A DNA stretch of 57,779 nucleotides from Atopobiaceae bacterium (lineage in GTDB: Bacteria; Actinomycetota; Coriobacteriia; Coriobacteriales; Atopobiaceae): the NCBI GenBank assembly GCA_017545665.1, contig JAFWKQ010000022.1, positions 1 to 57,779 of the forward strand, given 5' to 3'. Position numbers and translations under genes: made by a program. Positions 33,638-41,447 of the stretch are shown one piece after another. The first letter of the stretch is position 1, and the number at the start of each line of letters is the position of its first letter. The notes beneath the pieces were generated by a model. It saw only the letters and a list, made by a program, of their open reading frames with translations. It did no database searches and was not told the DNA's origin.

Positions 33638-34813
33638 GTGAGCTTTTACACTGAGCCAGCATTCTTTGTGGCATGCGTGCCCATAGTGCTGATTGCCATA
33701 CTCTTGGGAGTGAGGGAGCGACCCATGGGTCGCTTTGGTCTCGTGGCGTCGTGTGTCATGTTGGGCCTGCTCTTCTTTCGCTCACTGCCCACGCTCGCCT
33801 TTTTCATTGCGTACATGGGCATGAGCGTATTGCTCTTTGTTTGGGTTCGCGGACTATTCGCAGGGGGCGACCCCCGTGCCGTCACGTACTATCGAATAGC
33901 GCTTGCGCTGCAGATAGCCCCGCTGGCCGTATACAAGATCGGCGTACTCTTTGCCCCTGACTTCCCAGGCTTTCTTGGCATCTCCTACATCACCTTCAAG
34001 GCGGCGCAAGTGCTCATAGAGGTCCGCGACGGCCTCATCGAAGACATGACCGTGGGTGAGTACGTGTCGTTCCTTGCGTTCTTTCCACCCTTCACATCCG
34101 GCCCCATTATGCGCAGCAGGCCATTTGTGGAAGACCTGCAGACTCCCCTCTCGCGCGACGCCTACCTCGACCGTCTTTATCGCGGACTCGGCTGGTTCAT
34201 TTTGGGCGCTGTGTACAAGTTCGTAGGCTCGGCTCTTGCCCAATGGGGCCTGTGGATGGTGCCCAACGTAGTCAACATCCCCGCACTCGCTTGGGTCGGC
34301 CAGGTATTCTGCTATGGCATGGACCTTTTCTTCGACTTCGCAGGCTATTCCAACATGGCCATGGGCCTTGGCCTGACGCTGGGAGTGGAGGTTCCCCGCA
34401 ACTTCCGGGCGCCCTTTGTGGCAAAGGACATCAAAGAGTTCTGGGACCGTTGGCACATCTCTCTTTCCACATGGCTGCGCGACTTTGTGTTTATGCGCTT
34501 CTCGCAGTTTGCCCTCTCTCACAAGCTTTTCAAGTCGCGCCTAACGACCGCCTGCGTTGGTTTTATGGCAAACATGGTGCTTATGGGCGCCTGGCACGGA
34601 ATCACACCCGACTACCTCGTGTACGGTGTGTATCACGGCGTCATGCTGGCGCTTTGTCACTACCTGCAGAAGAAGTGGTCGTTCTACAAAAAGCACCGCC
34701 GCGACCGGTGGTTTGTCGTAGCTTCTTGGACGGTAAACATGGTCGTCGTATTCTTTGGATTTGCGCTGTTTGGTGGATATGTGGTTAGTCCGCTACTCGG
34801 ACTGGGCACTTAG
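33638..34813 (+). CDS. dltB: D-alanyl transfer MBOAT protein DltB
   Basis: A 391-residue polytopic MBOAT acyltransferase that takes D-Ala from DltC across the membrane. Start GTG 33638. It shows the MBOAT regions ISYITFKAAQ, FFPPFTSGPIMR and WDRWHISLSTWLRDFVF, with the conserved catalytic His in GAWHG near residue 318 and about ten helices. 47 bases before dltC. Confidence 0.95.
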   Translation: MSFYTEPAFFVACVPIVLIAILLGVRERPMGRFGLVASCVMLGLLFFRSLPTLAFFIAYMGMSVLLFVWVRGLFAGGDPRAVTYYRIALALQIAPLAVYKIGVLFAPDFPGFLGISYITFKAAQVLIEVRDGLIEDMTVGEYVSFLAFFPPFTSGPIMRSRPFVEDLQTPLSRDAYLDRLYRGLGWFILGAVYKFVGSALAQWGLWMVPNVVNIPALAWVGQVFCYGMDLFFDFAGYSNMAMGLGLTLGVEVPRNFRAPFVAKDIKEFWDRWHISLSTWLRDFVFMRFSQFALSHKLFKSRLTTACVGFMANMVLMGAWHGITPDYLVYGVYHGVMLALCHYLQKKWSFYKKHRRDRWFVVASWTVNMVVVFFGFALFGGYVVSPLLGLGT

Positions 34814-34860
34814 CGCTACCATGTGCATAAAATCAAAGCTCACAACGGAAAGGCTGGCAC

Positions 34861-35100
34861 ATGAACGACCTTAAGAGCCAAATAATCGACCTTGTGGTAG
34901 ACATATCCGGCGACGACGATGCCGCCGAGGATCTGGACATGGATCTTTTTGAGGAGGACATCCTCGACTCCATGGCAGCAATCGAGTTGCTGGTGGCAAT
35001 CAAAGACAACTTCGGCGTGTCCATTGCCCCCACCGAGCTCGAACGCGACCAGATGAACACCGTAAACAAGATAATCGCTCGCGTAAGCGAGAGGATATAA
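34861..35100 (+). CDS. dltC: D-alanyl carrier protein DltC
   Basis: A 79-residue acyl-carrier-like protein. DILDSMAAIELL contains Ser37, the phosphopantetheine site. Acidic helical fold with the typical FGVSIAPTELERDQMNTVNK. It is loaded by DltA and used by DltB. Its start has AACGGAAAGG upstream. Confidence 0.95.
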   Translation: MNDLKSQIIDLVVDISGDDDAAEDLDMDLFEEDILDSMAAIELLVAIKDNFGVSIAPTELERDQMNTVNKIIARVSERI

Positions 35101-35112
35101 GCAAGACGCATC

Positions 35113-36276
35113 ATGGATCCTAAGACCCTCCATAGACGCCTGGGCGCCCTCGCTCTAGGCGTAGTCATTGCCGCTGCCGTAGTAGTGGGCACGTTTGTGG
35201 TGCTTCCCCGTCAGGATGCGCACGACGCGCACACCGATTACGGCTATGTGTACTCGGGGGCCAAATCGTCCAGCGTGGGCTTTGTACGGGCAAACCTCAA
35301 AGACAACTCGCTGCTCGTGCTCGGCTCCTCCGAATTCTCCACTCCCGCTCGCCTCGTGCCACAGGTTCCCGCAGCCATTATGGGAACCCACAACTACGGC
35401 GTGCGGCTCATGCTGGTGGGCGAGGCTTTTGACCAGTGCCTATGGGACACCATAGCTCTTGGCGCAATGGCGAATGAAGGGCTGCCGAACAACAAGGTTG
35501 CCGTTATCGTTGGCCTTGGGCAGTTTACCGATGGAGGCTTGGACAACGCCACCTTCCAAACGCGCTTCTCTCGCTCCCTCTATCGGGCGTTCAACGCGAA
35601 TGGACGCATCCCGGCGAATCTTCGCGAACGCGTGCGAGAGCGCCTCGCCCAACAAGGCGTGGACGAGACCACCTTGCGCTCCGCCTCACCGTCAGATCCC
35701 ATAGACGCCGTGGATGCGACGGTCTTTGACGCCATGGACGACCTCAAGCTCCGAAACCAGCTCAACGACGTGCGCGCATCTGGAATACCCTTAGCAGAGG
35801 GACCGGTAGAGACGCCAAACTGGGACGCGCTTCACGAAGAGGCGCTGTTGGATGCCGAACGCATGAGCACCAACAACGACTGGGGCGTTGAGGACGCATT
35901 CTACACTTCCCAACTGGCGCCAGCGCTCGAATCGCTTGCCGGCGCCCGTGGTGGCGAAACCTATACGAGCACTCCCGAGTACGACGACCTGAATCTGTTT
36001 TTGAGTGTGTGCGAGGCCTGTGGAATCTCTCCCATGGTGGTTATCCAACCCTCTCTGGGTCCTTATTATGACCACATTGGCATTTCGCAGCAGACGAGGG
36101 CAGACGCCTACGAGCACATTCGCAGTGTCGTGGCATCTCACCCTACGGCACGCTTGGCCGATTTTTCCGACCGCGAGTACGAGCGCTACTTTATGTTCGA
36201 CATCGTGCACTTTGGATGGACCGGCTGGATCGAGGCTCAAAAGGCACTTTACGACTTTGCGACGGAAGGCGCATAA
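35113..36276 (+). CDS. dltD: D-alanyl-teichoic acid transfer protein DltD
   Basis: A 387-residue protein with an N-terminal membrane anchor (LGALALGVVIAAAVVVGTFV) and an SGNH-hydrolase-like fold. LLVLGSSEF carries the catalytic Ser block; DIVHFGWTGW near the C-terminus supplies the Asp/His block. It puts D-Ala on the polymer outside the membrane. 12 bases after dltC, 2 bases before dltX. Confidence 0.95.
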   Translation: MDPKTLHRRLGALALGVVIAAAVVVGTFVVLPRQDAHDAHTDYGYVYSGAKSSSVGFVRANLKDNSLLVLGSSEFSTPARLVPQVPAAIMGTHNYGVRLMLVGEAFDQCLWDTIALGAMANEGLPNNKVAVIVGLGQFTDGGLDNATFQTRFSRSLYRAFNANGRIPANLRERVRERLAQQGVDETTLRSASPSDPIDAVDATVFDAMDDLKLRNQLNDVRASGIPLAEGPVETPNWDALHEEALLDAERMSTNNDWGVEDAFYTSQLAPALESLAGARGGETYTSTPEYDDLNLFLSVCEACGISPMVVIQPSLGPYYDHIGISQQTRADAYEHIRSVVASHPTARLADFSDREYERYFMFDIVHFGWTGWIEAQKALYDFATEGA

Positions 36277-36278
36277 AC

Positions 36279-36458
36279 ATGGCACGCAAGAAGAACAAGA
36301 CCATACGCATGCGTTACGACGCATGGCTTGGCTCTCATCCCGCCATGGCCAACGTCGTAATTGCGGCAAGCGTTGCCGTAGCCTTAGTGGGACTGTTCGT
36401 GTTCGTAACCTTCTCGGGCTTTGGAGCATCTGCCGAGTTTATTTACAACCAGTTCTAG
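36279..36458 (+). CDS. dltX: DltX-like small membrane protein with C-terminal FIYNQF
   Basis: A 59-residue protein starting 2 bases after dltD: basic N-terminus, one membrane helix (VVIAASVAVALVGLFVFVTF) and an outward C-terminus ending FIYNQF. DltX proteins share this size and a C-terminal F-x-Y-x-x-F motif; the Tyr is reported to relay D-Ala between DltB and DltD. In Firmicutes dltX is usually first in the operon; here it is after dltD. Confidence 0.8.
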   Translation: MARKKNKTIRMRYDAWLGSHPAMANVVIAASVAVALVGLFVFVTFSGFGASAEFIYNQF

Positions 36459-36519
36459 TCCGTCTCACCGCACTCGATCTCATACACTCAACGGTAACTA
36501 CCCCTAAGGAGAGACCTCC

Positions 36520-37500
36520 GTGAACGAAGAAGTCGACAACACCCAGGAAAGGCCCGTCGTTAACGCAACGCGACGCGGCAGAACGGCTGTGCGCGCCGAG
36601 CAATCCGCGTCTCGCGGACGCAACTCGAATTCCCGGAGAAGCTCCGGCGCCGCACACTCCGCCACCCGAGACAGACGGCAGGGGGCACGGCACGCCTCCC
36701 AAGCATCGGCGTCGCGCCGTGGCTCGGCATCCCCGCGAAATCCCAAACGCCGTGGTGGCGTGCCCGTTATCGTCGTAATCCTTCTGCTCGTGGTTGCCGT
36801 AGCCGCCTCCGTCTATATTACGCGCGCAGTGCTTACCCCCCAAATCGAGGAGGCGCACAAAGAGGCCGCGGTTGCAAAGAGCCAAGTGAGCACGCTTACC
36901 CAACAACTATCCAGCGCCACTGCGGGCCAGAGTTCCTCAAGTACGAACTCCAGCTCCAATTCCAGCAGCAGCAAGGAAGGCGATTCGAGCAAGAACGAAT
37001 CCGCAAAGGGCGAGGGCGTCGACTCACCTTGGACCAAATCCGGCAAATTCACCTCGGGCGACGCCGTACTCGACAGCGAGGTTAAGGCCTTCTGCGACTC
37101 CATAGCAAACTCGTCCATGGACCGCGACACCGCCGTCCTTGAGGTGTACAAGGGAGTGGCGTGGTCGGAATACGTGGAACGCGACGCTGCCCAGCACCCG
37201 TCAGGCAAGAACTGGCGTACCGAGTTTGCCCGCATGTATTACGAAAACGGCAGCAGCGGCAACTGCTACGAGTTTGCGGCATTCCTTTCGTATTGCATGC
37301 AATATATGGGATTTGATGACGCCAAGGCAGAAGGCGTCCTCATTCAATTGCAAGGCGGCGGCTGGGGAGACCACGGCATCGTATACGTAACGTCCTCCGA
37401 CGGCACGAAATGCGTGTGCGACACCGCACGCGGAACTGACGGCTGGATGCTGCCCGAATCCACCTATAACGTGCAGATGCAGGATTTCGAGAACGCCTAG
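36520..37500 (+). CDS. Membrane-anchored transglutaminase-like protein
   Basis: A 326-residue protein from GTG 36520 behind AAGGAGAG. It has an Arg/Ser-rich cytoplasmic N-terminus (1-85), a membrane helix (VPVIVVILLLVVAVAASVYI), a coiled-coil and Ser/Asn linker (about 110-165) and a transglutaminase-like domain: GNCYEFAAFLSYCMQ with Cys, WGDHGIVYV with His and CVCDTARG with Asp. Such Cys-His-Asp folds cleave or link cell-wall peptides or proteins. It follows dltX by 61 bases, so it may share the dlt transcript. Expected outside the membrane. Substrate unknown. Confidence 0.8.
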   Translation: MNEEVDNTQERPVVNATRRGRTAVRAEQSASRGRNSNSRRSSGAAHSATRDRRQGARHASQASASRRGSASPRNPKRRGGVPVIVVILLLVVAVAASVYITRAVLTPQIEEAHKEAAVAKSQVSTLTQQLSSATAGQSSSSTNSSSNSSSSKEGDSSKNESAKGEGVDSPWTKSGKFTSGDAVLDSEVKAFCDSIANSSMDRDTAVLEVYKGVAWSEYVERDAAQHPSGKNWRTEFARMYYENGSSGNCYEFAAFLSYCMQYMGFDDAKAEGVLIQLQGGGWGDHGIVYVTSSDGTKCVCDTARGTDGWMLPESTYNVQMQDFENA

Positions 37501-37570
37501 GATCCGCAAGGCAATCGGTTGGATCGTTGTCCCTAAAGACCAATTCGGGAACGATTTGAAAACAATACGA

Positions 37571-37677
37571 ATGCTCATATCCCCGCGCCTGCTATCCCGT
37601 AAGCTGCGACTCACGAAGTGAGCAAGCGAAGCGAGCGCAGAGCCGCTTGCGTGACAGCCGGGCGCGGGGATCGGCAT
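37571..37677. repeat. Palindromic element D (reverse-oriented 34-nt loop)
   Basis: Imperfect arms 37571-37607 and 37642-37677, best at ATCCCCGCGCC / GGCGCGGGGAT. The 34-nt loop is the reverse complement of the A/H loop (GACTCACGAAGTGAGC... ending GCGCAGA). It lies after the transglutaminase gene and before the T-box leader. Confidence 0.8.
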
Positions 37678-37804
37678 ACATACGAATTTCTCACTACGTT
37701 TCCATATCGTTTCAATGGTATACAGACACAAAAGTCGCGCTATTATGTTCACCAATTGCATAGCACCACAAACCTTTGAAGCGGAAGTAAAGCCTTCAAA
37801 TGCG

Positions 37805-38046
37805 CGTACAGAGAGTTCGGGCAGCTGAGATCCGAGCCGTGGCAGGGAGGCATAATGGACCCGCTGAGGGCGCGAAGAACCGGAGTGTGCCTCCGAGGAA
37901 GTCGCGACGGGAGCTCCCGTTATAGAGCAGAGGGGTATTGGCCCTTCACAGAGAGAGTGGACGTGCGCGTCCGCTAATCGAGGTGGCACCGCAGGCGCTT
38001 ACGCCTGTCCTCGTGATCAATGGCCGAGGACGGGCGTTATTTTTTT
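37805..38046 (+). promoter_or_regulatory. T-box riboswitch, probably tRNA-Trp, transcriptional type
   Basis: Stem I includes AGAGAGTTCGGGCAGCTGAG, and a candidate Trp specifier TGG at 37856-37858 followed by A. The T-box is AGGTGGCACCGCAGG (37981-37995). The antiterminator is explicit: GAGG (37980-37983) and CAGGCG (37992-37997) pair with CGCCTG (38002-38007) and CCTC (38009-38012), leaving the TGGC bulge for the tRNA end. It excludes the terminator at 38002-38036. Uncharged tRNA would keep transcription going into the trpB2 gene. Confidence 0.9.
38002..38046 (+). terminator. T-box-controlled terminator
   Basis: 12-bp stem CGCCTGTCCTCG / CGAGGACGGGCG (one G-U pair), 11-nt loop, then TTATTTTTTT. 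The right arm can alternatively pair with GCCCGTCCTC at 38047-38056, which would enclose the T-tract in a loop. Confidence 0.9.
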
Positions 38047-38092
38047 GCCCGTCCTCACAATCGGCGCATAAGCGTCAGAGAGGTAGGCAACC

Positions 38093-39511
38093 ATGGTTAC
38101 AAGCGAGTCCAAGAAGGCACCGTATCGCATCTATCTTGATGAAGAGCAGATTCCTACGAGTTGGTACAACCTGCGGGCCAACATGCCCACCAAGCCCGGG
38201 CGTATGCTGCTGCCCGATGGCACCCCAGCACAAGTCGAGCACATTGCCCCCGTGTTTGCCGAGGAGCTATGCAAGCAGGAGCTCGACGACGACACCGCCT
38301 ACGTACAGATTCCAGAAGGCATCCGCGAGATGTACAAGGTGTATCGCCCCAGTCCACTCTGCCGCGCCTACAACCTGGAGAAAGCACTCGGCACGCCCGC
38401 AAAGATCTACTACAAGTTCGAGGGCAACAACACGAGTGGCTCGCACAAGCTCAACTCTGCGTTGGCACAGGCATACTATGCAGCAAAACAGGGCCTCTCT
38501 ACCATAACCACCGAAACCGGTGCAGGCCAATGGGGCACCGCCCTCTCTGAGGCAGCCGCACACTACGGCTTGGACTGCGACGTGTTTATGGTGCGCGCGA
38601 GCTATGAGCAAAAGCCCTTCCGCCGCTCAGTGATGGAGACCTTTGGCGCCAACGTAACGCCCTCCCCCTCCGATCAAACCGAGATCGGTCGTAAGATGCT
38701 CGAGAACCCCGACAACTACACAGGCTCTTTGGGCACCGCCATCAGCGAGGCTGTGGAGCGCGCGCTGCACATTCCCCAAAACCGCGGCCGCTACCAGCTG
38801 GGCTCAGTGCTCAACCAGGTACTTCTCCACCAATCCATCATCGGTCTGGAGTGCGAGGCGGCGCTTGCCGAGCTTGGCGAGTATCCCGACGTCGTAGTTG
38901 GCTGTGCTGGCGGCGGCTCCAACCTGGGTGGCCTCATCGCACCGTTTATGCGCGACAAGCTCACGGGCGAAAGGCCGAATACGCGTTTTGTGGCCGTAGA
39001 GCCGGCAAGCTGCCCGTCGCTCACGCGCGGCCGATACGCCTACGACTACCCCGACACGGGCAGGACGGCCCCTCTCTGCAAGATGTATACCTTGGGCAAC
39101 GGATTTATCCCCAGCCCCGACCACGCAGGTGGCCTACGCTTCCACGGCATGGCGCCCGTGCTGTCTCAACTTCGCCACGACGGCTATCTGGAGGCGGTTG
39201 CCGTCAAGCAAACCGACGTGTTTGAGGCTGCCGAGAAGTTCGCCAAGCTCGAAACCATCCTGCCCGCACCCGAAAGCGCCCATGCCATCCTAGGTGCCAT
39301 AAACGAGGCCTTGGCTGCCAAGGAGGCTAACGAGGAGCGGGTCATCCTGTTTGGTCTCACCGGCACAGGCTATTTTGACATGACGGCCTACGAGGCCTTC
39401 AACGAGGGGAGGATGGTAAACCACATTCCGTCCGACGAGGAGATAGAGGCTGGGTTTGCCACCATTCCCGCCGTCCCAGGCATCCAAGCAGAGGGAGGCC
39501 TGGCGCTTTAG
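38093..39511 (+). CDS. trpB: TrpB2-type tryptophan synthase beta chain
   Basis: A 472-residue PLP enzyme, longer than TrpB1 (~400) as typical for TrpB2. GSHKLNS has the PLP Lys119; TETGAGQWGTAL and the phosphate-binding GCAGGGSN follow. It joins indole (free or from TrpA) with serine. No trpA or other trp gene is adjacent, so it may salvage indole. The Trp-like T-box just upstream supports a role in tryptophan supply. Start ATG 38093 with GAGAGGTAGG. Confidence 0.9.
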   Translation: MVTSESKKAPYRIYLDEEQIPTSWYNLRANMPTKPGRMLLPDGTPAQVEHIAPVFAEELCKQELDDDTAYVQIPEGIREMYKVYRPSPLCRAYNLEKALGTPAKIYYKFEGNNTSGSHKLNSALAQAYYAAKQGLSTITTETGAGQWGTALSEAAAHYGLDCDVFMVRASYEQKPFRRSVMETFGANVTPSPSDQTEIGRKMLENPDNYTGSLGTAISEAVERALHIPQNRGRYQLGSVLNQVLLHQSIIGLECEAALAELGEYPDVVVGCAGGGSNLGGLIAPFMRDKLTGERPNTRFVAVEPASCPSLTRGRYAYDYPDTGRTAPLCKMYTLGNGFIPSPDHAGGLRFHGMAPVLSQLRHDGYLEAVAVKQTDVFEAAEKFAKLETILPAPESAHAILGAINEALAAKEANEERVILFGLTGTGYFDMTAYEAFNEGRMVNHIPSDEEIEAGFATIPAVPGIQAEGGLAL

Positions 39512-39534
39512 GCAGATGGCAGTCAAAACGTCCT

Positions 39535-39608
39535 AACCCCCATTTGGGGACAGGCCCAAGTCGAGGTTCCCAACAAACCTTGACTCGGGCCTGTTCACAA
39601 ATGGGGTT
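39535..39608. repeat. Long hairpin after trpB2
   Basis: Arms 39535-39568 and 39576-39608 (AACCCCCATTTGGGGACAGG... with complement) pair over ~28 positions with a 7-nt loop. There is no T-tract. The GGGGACAG/CTGT string recalls the GGGGACTGTCCCC palindromes at 44724-44796. Probably a terminator-like or repeat element. Confidence 0.7.
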
Positions 39609-39748
39609 CCCGCTATTGCCTTGCGCGTTTTGGCAAAAGGCCTTTTTCGTGAAGTTTGGGACAAGCTCTGTTCGCACCATTACAATAGCCAAATACTGCC
39701 GAGCTATGCACCATGCTCAAAACGACGCTTATACGAAGGGGTGAGTGT

Positions 39749-41110
39749 GTGAGCAAAGACAATTCGTTGCCATCGATTGGCAGAGTGGCCCTATCCTGCA
39801 TTCTCTCTTGTGCCCTTGTTGCACCCATGGCATCGCCAGTTCTCGCCGATACCATTGACGATCTTCGCAAAGAGGAAGAGGCGGCGCGCGATGCGGCAGC
39901 TGCTGCAGAGCAGCGCGCAGACGATGCAAAGAAGCAGCAAGTAGCGCTCGAAGGAGAGGTAAAGAAGGCCCAGCAACAGCTCCAGCTCCTTGGACAACAA
40001 GCAGAGATTGCCGAAAACGAGCTCATTACCATTACGAACAAGCTCAACGAAACGATTGCGCACATCGAGGAACTCGAGCAACAGATTCAACAGACCCAAG
40101 AAGAGTTGGAGAAGGAGAAGCAGGAGCTATCCAACATAGTCTCTGACACCTATAAAAACGGGCGCCCCACGCTTCTTTCGGTAGCCCTTAACGCCACGAG
40201 CTTCGACGATCTTCTCTCGCGCATCCAATACGCAAACAAGGTTGCCGAATACGAAACGTCCGTAGTCGATCGCGTTAAGGAGCTCGAGGCAAGACTCCAA
40301 AAGGAAAAGGCCGAGAAGGAGGAGCAAAAGGCGCTCGAGGAACAGCAGCAAGCCGAAAAGCAGCAGGCGCTCGCCGAGGCCGAGGCTGCCGTCGCAGCCG
40401 TGGAGTCCTATCAGGCGCAGCTCTCTGCCGAGATTCAACAAAAGATCGCAGAGGCGGATACGGCTATGCGTACTGCCGCCGCAGAGTCGGCGAAGGCTGA
40501 CGCGGCAAAGGCCAAGCGCCTTGCCGAGGAAGAGGCCAGACGCAAGGCCGAGGAAGAGGCCAGGCGCAAGGCCGAGGAAGAGGCGAGGCGCAAGGCCGAG
40601 GAAGAGCGCCAAAGAGCGATTGAGGATCAGGCTCGCCAAAATGGATTTACTGGAGACAGCACGACCTCAAGCAGCTCTAGCGACTCCGGAAGCTCTAGCG
40701 ACGACAGTTCGGACGGCGGATACACCCGTGCGTCTGGAGACGTGAATTCCTTCGTTGCCGCAGCGTATTCCATCATAGGTTCCGGCTACTCCTGGAGTGG
40801 CTATAGCTGGAGCGGCGATCCAAGCTCCTCCGTGTTTACCTGCTCGGGCGTCGTTGACTATGCGCTCGGCTTGCCCCCACGGTCGAACTCCCCCGGAACG
40901 CTCTATGACCAGGTAGGCTCGCGCATGGTCTACGATACCAGTCAGTTGCAGTACGGAGACCTCGTGTTCTACGCATGCCTAGGACAGTCGCCCGGACACG
41001 TTGGCATCTATGTCGGAAACGGACAGATTCTTGACTCGATTCCCAACGGCGGCGTTGCCATTCGTGACGTAAACTATATGGCCCCCATGGGCGGCGGCCC
41101 CATTTTCTAA
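39749..41110 (+). CDS. Secreted coiled-coil NlpC/P60 peptidoglycan hydrolase
   Basis: A 453-residue protein. GTG 39749 is chosen for AAGGGGTGA upstream. It has a signal peptide (VALSCILSCALVAPMASPVLA), a long PcsB-like coiled coil (about 35-165 and 175-310, including three RRKAEEEA repeats), a Ser/Asp linker and a C-terminal NlpC/P60 domain with VFTCSGVVDYAL (Cys) and GHVGIYVGNGQILDSI (His). PcsB-type proteins are activated by FtsEX to split daughter cells; no ftsEX lies nearby. Ends with a terminator. Confidence 0.9.
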   Translation: MSKDNSLPSIGRVALSCILSCALVAPMASPVLADTIDDLRKEEEAARDAAAAAEQRADDAKKQQVALEGEVKKAQQQLQLLGQQAEIAENELITITNKLNETIAHIEELEQQIQQTQEELEKEKQELSNIVSDTYKNGRPTLLSVALNATSFDDLLSRIQYANKVAEYETSVVDRVKELEARLQKEKAEKEEQKALEEQQQAEKQQALAEAEAAVAAVESYQAQLSAEIQQKIAEADTAMRTAAAESAKADAAKAKRLAEEEARRKAEEEARRKAEEEARRKAEEERQRAIEDQARQNGFTGDSTTSSSSSDSGSSSDDSSDGGYTRASGDVNSFVAAAYSIIGSGYSWSGYSWSGDPSSSVFTCSGVVDYALGLPPRSNSPGTLYDQVGSRMVYDTSQLQYGDLVFYACLGQSPGHVGIYVGNGQILDSIPNGGVAIRDVNYMAPMGGGPIF

Positions 41111-41130
41111 CTGCGCGATATGGTCCGCAC

Positions 41131-41166
41131 AAGGGCCGTCCCCTCTGTTGTGGGACGACCCTTTTT
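41131..41166 (+). terminator. Terminator after the NlpC/P60 gene
   Basis: Stem AAGGGCCGTCCC / GGGACGACCCTT (one bulge) with a 9-nt loop and TTTTTA following. About 20 bases past the gene's stop. Confidence 0.8.
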
Positions 41167-41199
41167 ACAATCCGCTCCGTCTCGAGAAGGCAACAGTCC

Positions 41200-41427
41200 A
41201 TGAGCATAGGTTCCTGCCCCGCCATAGGTTCTTCAACGCAAGAGGAGCGCCTTGTCTACGTGCGCAAGCGCTATGCATGCATATCGGACTGTGACCAGTG
41301 CGGTATATGCGCCACCTTTCATGGAGAGGATCCAGAGCAGGCGCTCAAGGACTATGTGGAAGGCCGTGCGGAGCTGCGAGACGTACTCGTGCGTATGCGC
41401 AATCGCATGCGAGGCACACGCTGGTAG
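41200..41427 (+). CDS. Small Cys-cluster protein of unknown function
   Basis: A 75-residue protein from ATG 41200 behind GAGAAGG. Its centre is YACISDCDQCGICATFHGED, a Cys-x3-Cys-x2-Cys-x2-Cys cluster that could bind zinc or an Fe-S centre, followed by an acidic then basic helix (LKDYVEGRAELRDVLVRMRN). There is no signal peptide and no family I know. Immediately upstream of a large membrane protein gene (21 bases), so perhaps co-transcribed. Confidence 0.6.
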   Translation: MSIGSCPAIGSSTQEERLVYVRKRYACISDCDQCGICATFHGEDPEQALKDYVEGRAELRDVLVRMRNRMRGTRW

Positions 41428-41447
41428 GCATTGCGGAGAAGAGGCCT

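Noticed and set aside
41298..41447. N-terminal extension of the large membrane protein
   Set aside because: ATG 41448 has a good ribosome site, and the extension overlaps the Cys-cluster gene in another frame.
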